NCBI RefSeq assembly: GCF_003144115.1
Contig: NW_020312007.1
Coordinates: 401,898-465,897, forward strand
Direction: 5' to 3'
Origin: Tilletiopsis washingtonensis
Taxonomy: Eukaryota; Basidiomycota; Exobasidiomycetes; Entylomatales
Length of the DNA stretch: 64,000 bases
Shown: positions 1 to 11,842 of the stretch, in pieces
How positions within the stretch are numbered: position 1 is the stretch's first letter
How the letters are laid out: every line of letters starts with the position of its first letter
The notes under the pieces: generated by a model
The model's database searches: none
Told to the model about the DNA's origin: nothing
Seen by the model: the letters and a program-made list of their open reading frames with translations, nothing else
Position numbers and translations under genes: made by a program

Positions 1-2296
1 CCCAGAGCAAAATCGGCGCAAATTGAACAGTCACCGCTGGTTCTTCAACGGTGAGTCGCGCATCTCGGAGACATACGCCTTGACTCGGAGGCCCGCGAAA
101 GACTGATGACTCGTCTCGACAGCTTTCTGTGCGCAGCTTGACCCGCACGTCACTATTCTACTCGACGTTGGCACCAAGCCGGCCTCGAACGCCATCTACC
201 ACTTGTGGAAGGCTTTCTCGACGAACGACCGCATCGGCGGCGCATGCGGCGAGATCACCGTCGAGACGGGCCGCTTCTGCTCGCTGCTGGTCAATCCGGC
301 AGTCGCCGCGCAGAACTTCGAGTACAAGATGTCAAAGTGGGTCCTAGCCTTGATAAGCTCGTTTGATGGTTCTCTTTGCTTACCTCGTGCGATCGCAGCA
401 TCCTCGACAAGCCGATGGAGAGCGTCTTCGGCTTCATCGCCGTGCTGCCGGGCGCGTTTAGCGCATACAGATACAAGGCGATCAGCGGTGCGCCACTTGT
501 CGCTTACTTCAAAGGAGAAGCCATCCACAGCGGCAAGGTGCAGACGGGCAGTTTTGAGGCCAACATGTATCTCGCAGAGTGAGTCGAATTTTGCTGCAGC
601 CTTCAACGCGCCAGTGGCCCGGAAGCAGCCGCCGTGCTGCGGCTCATGCGCTCCCTCGCCCACACTGCTAACGATGCGCGCCAGGGACCGCATCCTCTGC
701 TTCGAGCTCGTGACCAAGAAAGTGAGTTGGGCCGGAAGCGCGGGCGGCTGGTGTCCGAAGGTTCGGGAGTGAGGGAGCGTGCATTTCCAGGCGACGGCAC
801 GCGTCGCGCGCGGCGCGCGCTCTGCTGACCCACGCGTTTGTGCTTCCAGAAATCGGCCTGGCTGCTCAAGTACGTCAAGCCAGCCAAGGCATCGACGGAT
901 GTGCCCGACCGGCTTCCCGAGTTCATCTCGCAGCGACGCAGATGGCTGAACGGATCGCTATTTGCGGCACTCTATAGTCTTGCTCACTGCGGCCGGCTCC
1001 TCACCTCCGGACAGCCGTTCCTTCGCAAGGTCATGCTCATCTTCCAGACGCTCTTTTCCCTCGTCCAGATGGTGTTCTCGCTCACCGCCATCGCGAATTT
1101 CTTCATGGCGCTCTACTTTCTTTTTCAATCAGCAACGTCAGACCCAAATTCCGATCCTTTCGGCGGTCAGGGAGAAGCTCTGCTACAGGTCGTGCTCAAC
1201 GTGCTGCTCGGCGTCATTGTCGTGGTCATCATTCGTAAGTCAGATCAGGCCGAGACGAGGCCGACTCGTGTGCAGGTCTCGCGTCTCTCTTCCGTCCGCT
1301 CTTCATGCTCACTCCTTGCCGTACAGTATCACTCGGCAACAGGCCTCAAGGATCTCAGATTGCCTACCACTGCATCGCCGTTTTGCTTGGTCTCATCATG
1401 CTCGTCGGCCTCTACACCGCAGGCTGGACGATCTACGTAGCAGTAAAAGCGGCCGGCCTCACCGAGCTCAGCGGCTGGACGACCGACAACATCGTCCAGC
1501 TGCTGGAGCTGAGCAGCTTCCGCGCCATCGTCATCTCGCTGGCGGCGACGTACCTACTTTGGCTCATTGCGTCGCTCATGGCTTTGGATCCCTGGCATCT
1601 CGCTACTTGCCTCATACAGTATCTCCTGCTGCAGCCGACGTTCATCATCGTACTTTCTCTCTTCTCGTTCTCCAACCTCCATGACATTTCGTGGGGTACA
1701 AAAGGCGACTCGGGCGCCGCGACGGACCTCGGATCAGCGACGGTCAAGGCCGGCAAAGACGGCAAGGCGGCGGCCGTTGAAGTCAAGGCTCCGTCTGCCC
1801 AGGACGCACAGGAGCTCTGGTCGAGCGCACAGGCCGAGCTGGCAGTCAAACGCCCCAAGACGAAGAACCACCGCAGCGCCAGCGTCAAGGCTGCCGATGC
1901 CGCCGCGACATTCAGGTGAGGCGTGCCGAGCGCATTACCGTATCCTCAGCCGGCTGATGCGCGGCTCTAGAACCAATCTCCTGGTGCTCTACATCGCTCT
2001 GTGGGTAGCCTCTCGGATCACCTGCTGGACAGCCGCTGACATCCGCCACAGCAACGCCGGGCTCATCATCATCTTCTCCTCGACGTGGTGGGCACGCTAC
2101 GTGCGCCAGAACGTCAGTCGTGGACAGGCAGGAAGCACTGACCCGTACATGAACGTGAGCGCCTCACGAGGATGCCCCTAGCTCACGTAGCTGACATCCT
2201 CCTCGTCAGGCAATCTTCTACTCGGTCGCCGGCCTATCCGCTGTTAGATTTCTGGGAGCCTTCTTTTACCACCTCCTCCGGCTGTTCGGCCGCTGA
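1..2296 (+). CDS. Chitin synthase, division I (class I-III type), 3' part
   Basis: Plasma-membrane glycosyltransferase that polymerises GlcNAc from UDP-GlcNAc into cell-wall chitin. The 5' part lies outside the window. Eight exons are visible: 1-50, 123-336, 399-578, 685-721, 850-1234, 1327-1915, 1971-2154, 2210-2296. They carry family landmarks in order: [25 protein letters not shown], the EDRILCFEL catalytic block and QRRRWLNG, the signature that binds the growing chain. After these come a run of membrane segments (exons 5-8), the conserved [10 protein letters not shown] loop and a C-terminal hydrophobic [12 protein letters not shown] end. Residues 130-170 after the [17 protein letters not shown] motif form a charged, Ala/Lys-rich cytosolic linker typical of division I enzymes. 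The class (I, II or III) cannot be fixed without the N terminus. The downstream gene is in the same direction, 368 bp away. Confidence 0.93.
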
Positions 2297-2664
2297 TCAC
2301 TGGCATCGTGCGCTCGTGTGCTTCTGGCCTCTTCTCGACTCCTGTACTGCGGCTGGCACCGCTGAGAATCCATGCCGAGCTTTGTCCTCGTCTCCCATCT
2401 GTTGGTTTCATCACTGCGACTGTCACTGCTGAAAGCTCGTGCCTCCGAGCTCAGTCTGTCGCCCCGCGGTATGCAGTCTAGTGAGAAGCAAGTGCGGAGC
2501 AGAGCTGTCAGGGGGCCGGCGGGCGGCTCGCGCGGCGCGCGACTCCGAAGTCCGCCGGCCGCGTCACGTGGGCTGGCCGGCTTGCATCTTCCCGTGCAGC
2601 GCCGCGCTGACACCAGCCAGACCCCATCTCACTCCACCGCCCTCTCCCTCACCCACGCCGCACC
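2297..2664. other. Intergenic region, chitin synthase 3' end and bL12m promoter
   Basis: No gene seen. The second half is very GC-rich and holds a palindromic CACGTG core about 95 bp before the bL12m ATG, embedded between two CCGGCC blocks. Confidence 0.7.
2564..2570 (+). promoter_or_regulatory. TCACGTG E-box upstream of bL12m
   Basis: GTCACGTG context, about 95 bp before the bL12m start codon. It matches the RTCACGTG site bound by Cbf1/USF-type bHLH proteins. The same 7-mer lies at comparable distance before four other genes of the window. Function is inferred. Confidence 0.4.
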
Positions 2665-3940
2665 ATGTCCTCCGCCATGCGCCTGCCTCTCACACTCGCG
2701 CGCCGCACCCTCGCACCGCGCGCCGCCGTGCGCGCCGCCGCGCCGGCCCGGAGCTTCGCCTCGTCGCCGCGGCGGCTGGCCGAGGCATCGGGCTCGGCAG
2801 ATGCCAAGCTCGTGGGCATTGTGGACCAGGTGGAGAAGCTGACGCTGCTCGAGGCGGCCGAGCTCGTGTCGCTGCTCAAGGTGCGTTTCTCGCTGCGGCG
2901 GAGGAGCGCTGGAAGTCGGCAGCGGCAGCACTGCGATGGCGGCAGATGAGCGGCGGTGGAGTGGACTGGACACTCAGGCGCCTGCAGCCCCGGAGCGCGG
3001 AGCAAGGCTGGTGTATTTCTCGCACAGTGCTGCGCTCGCCGAAGAGCTAAGGACAGCAGCGGGCCGCTGCGAGCGTGGCGGGTGCTTTGAGTGGCCCGTC
3101 TCTTGCTGCAGCTGCGAGGAGCGGCTGTTACTTTGCTTGTGCTGCCACTGCGCGGCGTCAGCCAGAGGCGGGCAGCACGACCTTCATCGCACAGGGGAGC
3201 GCCGCTGGCAGAGCTACTGTCGCACGACATGCGTCCGATCTGACTGACTCCGCTTTGCCTCCACAGACGCGTCTGGGCATCGAGTCGATCGCCATGCCCT
3301 CGGCCGCACCAGCGGCCGCCGCGCCGGCTGCCGCCGCACCAGGTGGGTAGCCCTGCTCCCCATGCGCTGCCTTGCACAGGTGGCTGACGTGCTTTAACAG
3401 CCGAGGAGGAGAAGCCAAAGGAGAAGACGATCTTCACAGTGCGCCTTGCGGGCCTCAAGGACCCCACGGCAAAGGCAAAGGTGATCCGCGAGGTCAAGGC
3501 GCTCAACTCTACAATGTGCGTTGGTCGAGAGAGCCATAAGGGCAAGAACGAGGGGTCCGGGATGCCGGGCACTGCGGGTTGCGCGAGAGGAGAGAGCAAG
3601 GGTTGGCTTGAGGGGCGATGCCGGCATGAGCTTGAGATCGCGAGGGAACAGGAAGGGAAGGGAGGTACATGCAGAGAGGCTGCTACGATGTGGCGGGAGG
3701 CGTCTAGAGGAGCGCGCAGCGTTTGCAGCGAGCCGGCGCTCCGTGCCACGCCAAGCGCTGCTCCGATGGCACCCCCGCACGCGCGCGCATAGGCTCACGC
3801 TGCCCCACAGGAACCTCGTCGAGGCAAAAAAGTTCGTCGAGTCGGCACCGCAGACGCTCAAGGAGGGCCTGCCGAAGGACGAGGCCGAGAAGCTGCAGAA
3901 GGCCATCGAGGCCGCCGGCGGCGTCGTCGAGCTGGTCTAG
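2665..3940 (+). CDS. MRPL12: Mitochondrial large-subunit ribosomal protein bL12m
   Basis: Stalk protein of the mitochondrial 54S subunit that recruits translational GTPases. Exons 2665-2880, 3267-3342, 3401-3515, 3811-3940 give 178 residues, close to the usual size. Residues 1-35 are Arg/Ala-rich without acidic residues and end near RSFASSPRR, a mitochondrial presequence. Then follows the dimerisation helix (LVGIVDQVEKLTLLEAAELVSLLK), an Ala/Pro hinge, and the C-terminal L7/L12 domain with EKTIFTVRLAG, KAKVIREVK, LVEAKKFVESAP and a terminal GGVVELV. Introns 1 (386 nt) and 3 (295 nt) are long for this genome. The start is the only ATG that gives a presequence, about 95 bp after a TCACGTG element. 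Convergent with the coiled-coil gene that follows; stops are 147 bp apart. Confidence 0.93.
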
Positions 3941-4087
3941 ACGCCGGCGAAAAGGGGGAATGGCACATGATGATAATGCAAGGGCGAGATAGACTACAGA
4001 GGGGGTATGGATAGCGCGCGGCCCAGGTGACGGAGGTTACAGAGCAATGACGACGGCAGACAAGCCACTCCGAGACGATACACAAGC

Positions 4088-7000
4088 TCAGGCGACGCGC
4101 GCCAGGTTCTCGGCGACGTGCGCCACGGTCCCTCGCCGCCGGTTCGCCGCCTCGACCTCCTTCTCCTTCTGCCTGCGGGGAGATGAGGGTCAGCGCTGCA
4201 CCCAACACTTGCTCTCGCGGCACGCACTTGATCTGCTCGTTCATCTCCGCGACGCGCTCCTTTGCGCCCTGCCGCTCGCGCTTGTACTTCTCCTCGGCCT
4301 GGCGGCAGCGCATCTCGAGCTCCTTGATGCGCGCCGCCCACTTGCCCTCGCCCTCGCTGTACTTGACGCGCGCGTCGGCGAGGCGCTCCTCGGCCTGCGT
4401 CAGCTGGCTCTGCGCCGTCGCGAGGCGCCGCTCCAGACCGCCGGCGCGCGAGGCAAGCGCCGCCTGCTTGTTGCCCTCGCCCGGCGAGCTGAGTGCCGCG
4501 CGCGTGCGCAGCGAGCTCAGCTGCGCCTCGAGCTCCGACTTGGTCGCCTTGACCGCGGCGAGCTCGTCCGTCTTCATCTTGACGCGGTCGCGCCACTGCG
4601 TCTGCTTGCCCTGCACGTTGACCACAGTCGCCTCGAGCTTCTCGAGCTGCCGGAACTTGGCCTCCTGCTGCCGCTTGAGCGCCTGCGTCGCCTCGCCGAA
4701 CTGCTCCTCGATGGCCTTGGCGCGCTCGGCAAACTGCGACTTGAATGTGAGAACGCGCGCGACGAGGCGCACGAGCTTGTCCTGGAAGACGACAAAGTTG
4801 CTGAACGGCTTGGGCTCCACGGCGCCCTTGCGCTGCAGGCACATGGGTCAGCAGAGCTCGGCTGAGAGCACAAATGCCACTCACTGGCGTGGCGCGGTCG
4901 GCAGTGATCGACTTGCTGAGATCGTCGTAGATCTCCATGAGCAGATTGTTGCTCTCCTTGAGCTGCTTGCGCGTCTTCTCCTGGTCCGCGGCCAGCGAGC
5001 GGTCTCCGGCAGCGAGCTCGCGCTCGAGGCGCGTGACGTCCGCGCGAGCTTGCTCCAGCTCGGCCTGCTTGTCCTCCACGGCCTGCATGGGGTCAGCGAG
5101 AAAGCGCAGATGTTGAGCAGCTGACTGACCCTGAGTTGTGCCGCGAGCTTCTCCTGCAGGCTCTGCAGCGCGCTGCTCTCAGAGGCGAGCTTGTCCGCCG
5201 TGCTGCGGTGCTCGGTGGTCTGTGCGTCGTGCGTCAGCACAGGCGTCTGTGTCGGCGAGCTCCCGATACGCACCAGGCGGGCCAGACTGTCCTCGCGCTC
5301 GCGCAGCGTCTCGTCCTTGCGGTCGAGGTCCTTGCGCGCCCGCTCCAGGTCTGCCTCGCAGCGCGCGAGGTCACGCTTGAGGCGCTCAATCTCGAGCTCA
5401 AGCGACTGGTGCTGGTCAGAGTGGCTCTGGCCGAGCCGGCGGCTCTCGGACTCCTTGTTGCGCAGTGCGTCCTGCAGGCGCTCCAGGTCCTCGAGGCGGG
5501 CCTGCAGCGCCGCCTCCGACGAGGCGAGATCCTGCTTGAGCGAGGCAATGTCCTGCTCGCGGCTTTAGCTGAGCGCCGGGGAGGTCACGGCTCTGCACTC
5601 ACGTCCTCCTTGTCGTCAATGATGCCGCGGTACTTCTTCTCTGCCTCCTCGAAACGCGCGACAGCATCGTCCTCGGCCTTCTCACGCAGCCGCTCCTCGT
5701 CGCGCAGATCAGACAGCACGTCGTCCAGCTTGGCCTCGATGCGGTCCTTCTCGCTGTGCACGTCGTCGAGCTCCTGCTTGAGCTGGTCGACGCGCCGGCC
5801 AAGCGCGCTGGATTCCTTGAGCGCGTCCTCGATGTCGTGCTGCGTGGCGTCGCCCTGGGCATGGGCATCCGCAAGCGCAGCGTCGGCGTCCGCCAGTCGC
5901 TGCGGGCCAAGTCAACGAGCTGACCGCGTCAGAGACGGCATGATCGACTCACCTCCTTCAGCGCAGCATTCTTGCGCGATAGAAGCTGCGTCTCCTCGAC
6001 AAACTTCTCCTCCGTCGCGCTAAGCCGGTCATTGACGTGCTGCAGCTCCGCGTTCAGCTCGTCGACCTGCTCTTCAAGCTGCTGATTCCGCTCCGAGAGC
6101 TGTCGGGAGAACGTCAGCAGCGTGTGGCCAACACAGGTCGCTGCTACGCACATCGCGGATCTCGGCATTCGTCTGCTCCACCTCGCGATGCCGGTCCTCC
6201 ATCTCCTGGTCGAGCGTCTCGATGGCGGCGTTCGCCTCGTTGAGCTTGGCCTCGAGCTCGTCACGCGCTGCCTCGAGCTCATCGCCCTCGCGGTAGGCCG
6301 CCTCGCACGCCTGCGACTCGCTGTCAGCGACAGCCAAATGCCACACTGTCAGACCCGCTCACCTCGGTCTTCTCATTCAACGCCTCCTCGAGGGCCTTGA
6401 GATCCGTCTCTGCCTGCTCGAGCTGCGCATTGAGCTCTGCCGCATTGAGCTCGAGGTCGTCGACGCGGTTCTCGCGATCCTGTAGATGGACGTTCGCCTC
6501 GCTGAGCTCGTCGCGCAGGGCGTTGATTTGCTGCAGGACAGCAGCGCTCAGCGATCAGCAAGACGTGCCGCTGCACTCCGACTCACCTGCTGCAGGCGCT
6601 CAGCAATCGAGTCCTCGGCGTGACGCAGCTGGCGCTCCATGTCCTCCGCCAGCGCGCCCCGCTCCTCAGACTGCAGCTCGAGACGCTGCCGCCCAACCTC
6701 AAGCTCGGCCTGGAGGGCCTCTTCTGATGCAAGCAGCTCCTGCAAGTGCGTCTGGCGCTTGTCCAGCTCCTCGGTCAGAGCGGCCTTGACATCCTCGAGC
6801 TGATCCATCTGCGTGGACATCTGCTCGTTCTCCGCACGCAGCGCCGCGAGATCCTGAATAGACGCAAGCTCAGCGCCCCCTTCTCCCACGCTCTGCCTTC
6901 CGACATGCTCACCTCGTTGAGAGCAGCGACCTGGTCCTCGGCGGCATCGCGGTCGCGCTCCGTAGCGGCAAGCGCATCGATGCGGTCCTCCAGGTCCTCC

Positions 7001-8086
7001 TTCTCCTTCTGCAGCTCAAACAGCTCGTCTTTGTGGTCAAGCTTGATGCCCTCGAGCTCGTCGCGCAGGGCCTTGATCTCGGCCTGTGCGCCGCATCAGC
7101 CCCGCTCGCGCGTAATCGTACGCGCCACTCACCTCTTGCTGGACTGATCCCGCCTCGTTCTGCCTCGCGCTTGCCAGCTCACGCCGCAACGCCTCGGCGC
7201 GCTCGCGCTCCTCCCTGGCCTCTGCTCGCGCGTTCTCAGCGGCCTCGCGCAGGCTCTCGACGGTGTCGGTGCCGAGCTTCTTGATGATCTTCTTCGACAG
7301 TTTGGCCTCATCGAGTGTCTTGTTGGCGAACTGCGACAGGCCCAGGAGCTGCTGCTGCAGCGCCGCACGCTCCTTGACGACGACGGCCAGCTCGCGCAGG
7401 GCGTCGTTGTGCGTGTAGCGCTTGCGCAGCAGGTCCACCTCGAGCTTGAGCTCGTTGTTCTCGGCCTGCAGCGCACGCGTGCGCTCCTCGTTGCCCTTCA
7501 GGCTGATGCCGCCCTGCATCCGCTGCTTCTGCGCGCGCAGCCCGACCATGGCGCTCTCGTCGCCGTTGCCCGCCGTCGTGTCGGCGGCGCGCGACATGTC
7601 GGCCTGCATGCGCGCCAGCTCGTCGTCGGAGTCCTCCGACAGGAGCTCGTCGTCGTCGGCTGCGATGGCTGCGGCCGTTGCCGCCGCTGCAGCAGCCGCA
7701 GCCTCATCCTCGCCGGCCAGGATGCGAATGCCCTGCAGCCGCCGGTGCTCGGCCTTGCGGCGCGTCGAGGGAGCGTCGTTGCCGCGCGGCCCGGCGCCGG
7801 CGATGCGGGGCGTGGCGGGCGGCGGAGCGGGCCGCGCATCAGACGGCTGCGCTGTGGGCGCGTTGGTCTGGCGAGGCGAGAGCGGACGTGGCGGCGGTGC
7901 GGTGCGCTGCGGCGCCGCTGCGGCCGACGCCTTGGCTGCGGCCACGGGCACGAGGAGCGAGTCGCTGCTGGCGTCGAGCATGGTGGTGAGCCCGCCGGCG
8001 GGGGCGCCGGCGCGCGTCGAGTTGAAGTCGGTGCCCGACTCGTCGTCTTCGGCATAGCCGGCGAGCGCGGCGAAGCGGTCCGCCAT
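4088..8086 (-). CDS. Long coiled-coil protein with CM1-like gamma-tubulin complex motif
   Basis: About 1,150 residues encoded by roughly twelve exons with very short introns (about 45-60 nt). The first exon (8086 to about 7134) codes an Ala/Pro-rich, probably disordered N terminus (residues 1-110), an Ala tract and acidic patch (128-155), then a segment at residues 196-224 that aligns in register with the CM1/Cnn_1N consensus: LK..E at its start, L..EN in the middle, LKL and a following hydrophobic-L. From there to the C terminus the sequence is almost unbroken heptad coiled coil rich in E, Q, R, L. CM1 proteins (Spc110/Pcp1/Mto1/centrosomin) dock the gamma-tubulin complex to spindle pole bodies or cytoplasmic nucleation sites. 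I see no clear PACT or MASC motif at the short basic C terminus (ending VAENLARVA). The CM1 assignment is inference by motif; another coiled-coil scaffold remains possible. Confidence 0.7.
7415..7501 (-). other. CM1-like motif in the coiled-coil protein
   Basis: Residues 196-224 of the minus-strand protein. Shared spacing with the CM1 consensus: LK, E at +4, L at +10, EN at +13/14, LKL at +17 to +19, L at +24. In Mto1, Pcp1 and centrosomin this motif binds and activates the gamma-tubulin ring complex. Confidence 0.5.
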
Positions 8087-9221
8087 GGCTTGGAGGTGAG
8101 GGTGAGATGAGGAGGCCGCGGCGGCGGCAGCAGCTGCCAAGGCCCGCTGCCGCTCACGACGCGCCCCGCGGTGTTGACTGCTGAGCGCGTAAAGCGCCGG
8201 CGCAGGGCGGCCGCGGCGTGTGTGCTTGTCACGTGCACGCCCACGCCCCTCCGCCGGCGATCTCCCCTCGCGCCGCCTGCGGTGCGAGCCAGACCCAAGT
8301 CTTGCTCCAGCCTGGCCCAGGCACATCGTTTCTTCCACTCAGACGGCTGCTGCGCCCAAAAGACCTGCTGATCAAGGCAGAAGCGGCATAGCGAGCACAG
8401 AGGGCACGCTCTGGATGCATGGTCGCGCGGTCCAGTATTCAGCCTTTCGCCTCGTTGTAATGGCTAAAGTGAAGCCTGCCTTGGGTGGAGCGGCCCGGCC
8501 GACTGCCCCGACTAGACTGCGAGGCGGCGGGTGGAGTTGGCGGGCGCGCACAGACTGCCGGCCTGCGGCTGCGCTGCAGCTGCAGGTCAGCTGCAGCGAG
8601 ACGATCGCAGCCCGCACCCCGTCAGCGCGCGCCAATCTCTGAATCTCGCCGATGCCCGACCAGCTCGTCGGAGGCTCAGCGAGGCCGCACCTTTCGCGGC
8701 GCCGCCGTGTTGAGAAGGTATGCTGCTACGCGAGACCTCTGAAGCGACCTCTCGGCTCTTGATGCCTAGAGGGGAGCTGATGAGCTGGCAGCAGGTGCGT
8801 TTTAAAGAGGATCTGATGCTGCAGCACGCAGGCGGCCGGCCGCGTGACGTACACGACACGGCTGGGGTGCGCTGCACGGCTGGGGCGGCGGCGAGGGCAC
8901 GGCGGCATGGCTCGCGGCGTGCCTGCCAGCTGCGCTGATACGCTCAGGGCCGGCAGCGACAGCCGCGCCGCGGCGGCGGCCGTTCCTTCGCAGCGCTGCT
9001 GGCGGCGTGCCTGCTGTGCTGTTGCGCCGCTGCGCCGTGCTCGCAGCGCAGCCGCGGCGCACGCTCGATCGAACCGTCTCGCCGGCCGCCGCGAGATCCT
9101 TCCCGCACCCTACCATCCCTACCTCCGTCGTCGCCCACCTCCCAGCACGACGTCGTCCCCTTCAGCTCCCGCTGCCGCCTCCCGCCTCGCTTCCATCTCC
9201 TCCCACCTCGCTGTCGCAGAC
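8087..9221. other. Divergent promoter region, CM1 protein and 6PGDH
   Basis: 1.1 kb with no supported gene. Contains TCACGTG at 8229-8235 (about 145 bp from the minus-strand ATG) and TGACGT, a CREB/ATF-type half site, at 8845-8850 within a CGGCCGGCCG block. The 200 bp before the 6PGDH ATG are pyrimidine-rich, as in fungal 5' leaders. Confidence 0.7.
8229..8235 (-). promoter_or_regulatory. TCACGTG E-box upstream of the CM1 protein gene
   Basis: GTCACGTG on the plus strand, about 145 bp upstream of the minus-strand start codon. One of five such sites at similar positions in this window. The role is inferred. Confidence 0.35.
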
Positions 9222-11842
9222 ATGTCCGCCGAGTGAGTGCTGCCGCTGCGTCGCTGCTGCGCGCGCTGGTGGGCCGTGCGCCCGCCAGAGATATCCGGCC
9301 GCCCGCCTGCTGCTCGAGAAGCATGTCACACATTCGTCCAGGCGTCTTGCCAGGGTGATGCGATTGCCTTGCGGTGCATGTGCGACTCGGCTCTGCAGCG
9401 CGTCTGGCATCTGGTCCTCCGCGCTGGACCCTTATCGACGGCGCTGGCTCGGCATGCTTGCGAAGATCTCCCTTGCACCTGCGCATGAGCTCGACGCAGA
9501 GAGCGCCGTAGCCGTTCCTCCACCAACCCTCCTACCACACATGCTGACATCAGTCTCCCTGCAGCATCGGACTGATCGGTCTGGCCGTCATGGGCCAGGT
9601 GAGTGGGATGCGCATGCGCATGACCGTGCGCCAACGTCGGCCTCTGTACTGACGTCTCCGCGCCTCGCGCCGCCTCTGCGACGTGCAGAACCTGATCCTG
9701 AACATGAACGGTGAGCATTGTGTGCAAGAGGCGCTTGATCTGGAATTTCTGGGCCGAGTGTGAGATTGCCGGACCTGGTGGAGGAGGCGCACGCAGATTT
9801 GCGAGACGCGCCCGAGAAGGCCTTCCCCCGGTGCTGCCGCCTCGTACTTGCAGCAAAAGTCATGTGTGACGCTGCTCTGGGCCCCTACGAGCGTCCTGAT
9901 TCAGAGCGATCTGCTCTCGCGCTCGCTGTCACCTTTGCTGACCCCTTTTACAGACAAGGGCTACACGGTCTGCGCCTACAACCGCACGACCTCCAAGGTC
10001 GATGACTTCCTCGAGCACGAGGCCAAGGGTGCGTGCTCTGCCTTGCCGCACGTCACGCACACCCGCTCACCCGCGCCCCCGCTCTGCAGGCACCAACGTC
10101 ATCGGTGCCCACTCGATTGAGGAGTTCGTCAAGAACCTCAAGCGCCCGCGCAAGATGATCATCCTCGTCAAGGCCGGCGCCGCCGTCGACGCCTTCATCG
10201 ACCAGCTCGTGCCGCACCTCGAGAAGGGCGACATCATCATCGACGGCGGCAACTCGCACTACCCCGACTCGATCCGCCGCACCGAGGCGCTCGAGGCCAA
10301 GGGCCTGCTCTTCGTCGGCGCCGGTGTCTCCGGCGGCGAGGAGGGCGCGCGCCACGGCCCCTCGATCATGCCCGGCGGCTCCGACGCCGCCTGGCCCCAC
10401 CTCAAGGAGATCTTCCAGAAGACGGCGGCGCAGAGCGACGGCGAGCCGTGCTGCGACTGGGTCGGCCAGACCGGCGCCGGCCACTACGTGAAGATGGTGC
10501 ACAACGGCATCGAGTACGGAGACATGCAGCTCATCTGCGAGGGCTAGTGAGTGTGCATGCCTTGTGCGGCGAGCGGCGGAGCATTGCGCGCGCAAACATC
10601 GCGCGCTTGCTCTGCGACAGCCTCAGTGCGCAAAAGCGCACGAGTGGCGCTGCCTGCGCCTGGATTCACACTTGCTGACCCTCTTTCCCAGCGACATCCT
10701 CAAGCGCGGCCTTGGCCTCAAGGAGGCTGAGATCGGCGACATCTTCGACAAGTGGAACTCGGGCGTGCTCGACTCGTTCCTGATCGAGATGTGAGCTGCG
10801 GCGAACGTGACGGCGCCGAAGCCATGCTGACGCCTCCTGCAGCACGCGCGACATTCTGCGCTTCAACGACACGGACGGCACGCCCATGGTCGAGAAGATC
10901 CTTGACGTGTGAGTCGCGCGCCCTAGCCTGCCCTGTCGCCCTGTCTCACACACCCACACAGTGCCGGCCAGAAGGGCACGGGCAAGTGGACGGCCATCAA
11001 CGCGCTCGACCTTGGCCAGCCCCTGACGCTCATCGGCGAGGCCGTGTTCGCGCGCTGCCTCTCGTCGCTCAAGGCCGAGCGTGTGCGCGCCTCCAAGGTG
11101 CTCTCGGGCCCCGAGGCGCCCAAGTTCGAGGGCGACAAGACGCAGTTCATTGCCGACCTCGAGCAGGCGCTGTACGCCTCCAAGATTGTCTCGTACGCCC
11201 AGGGCTTCATGCTCATGCGCGAGGCCGCCAAGGAGTACAAGTGGACGCTCAACAACCCCTCCATCGCCCTCATGTGGCGCGGCGGCTGCATCATCCGCTC
11301 CGTCTTCCTCAAGGACATCACCACGGCCTTCCGCAAGAACCCGGAGCTCGAGAACCTGCTGTGAGTGGTGGTCTAGGCGCGCAGGCTGTAGTACCAAGGG
11401 AGCAGCGGCTGCGCCGCAAGGCCACGGGCGCGATGCGCGGCTCTCTCGTCCTCCTCTCTCCCGCACCGCCGCTTATGCTCTCGCCCGCAGCTTCGACGAC
11501 TTCTTCAACAAGGCCATCCACGAGGCGCAGGCCGGCTGGCGCCGCGTCATTGCCCAGGCCATCCTCTGGGGCATCCCGACGCCGGCCTTCTCCAGCGCGC
11601 TGGCCTTCTTCGACGGCTACCGCACCGAGAAGCTGCCCGCCAACCTGCTGCAGGCGCAGCGCGACCTGTTCGGGTGCGTGTCGAGTCTCCCTCCCGCACC
11701 GTGTCGCCATATTGCTGACACACTTGCCTCCCGCAGCGCCCACACCTACCAGCTCCTCGCCGACGGCCCCACGGGCAGCTGGTCGCACACCAACTGGCAG
11801 GGCAACTCGGGTCGTGTCTCGTCGTCGACGTACACCGCCTAA
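9222..11842 (+). CDS. GND1: 6-phosphogluconate dehydrogenase, decarboxylating
   Basis: Oxidative pentose-phosphate enzyme: 6-phosphogluconate + NADP+ to ribulose 5-phosphate + CO2 + NADPH, cytosolic. Ten exons: 9222-9232, 9565-9598, 9689-9710, 9954-10028, 10090-10546, 10692-10790, 10843-10908, 10962-11360, 11491-11673, 11737-11842. Together they give 483 residues, the normal length. Motifs: Rossmann [11 protein letters not shown], cofactor NRTTSK, the GGNSHYPDS and [14 protein letters not shown] substrate loops, and the catalytic [19 protein letters not shown] block with its Lys and Glu. The C-terminal helical domain carries [15 protein letters not shown] and ends SSSTYTA. The first three exons are tiny (11, 34 and 22 nt) and are separated by introns of 332, 90 and 243 nt. 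The start is fixed because the GxGxxG fold begins only four codons in. Confidence 0.97.

Noticed and set aside
9055-9085. tRNA-like B box (GGTTCGAT on minus)
   Set aside because: The trailing CC and a partner A box at proper distance are missing and no cloverleaf forms.
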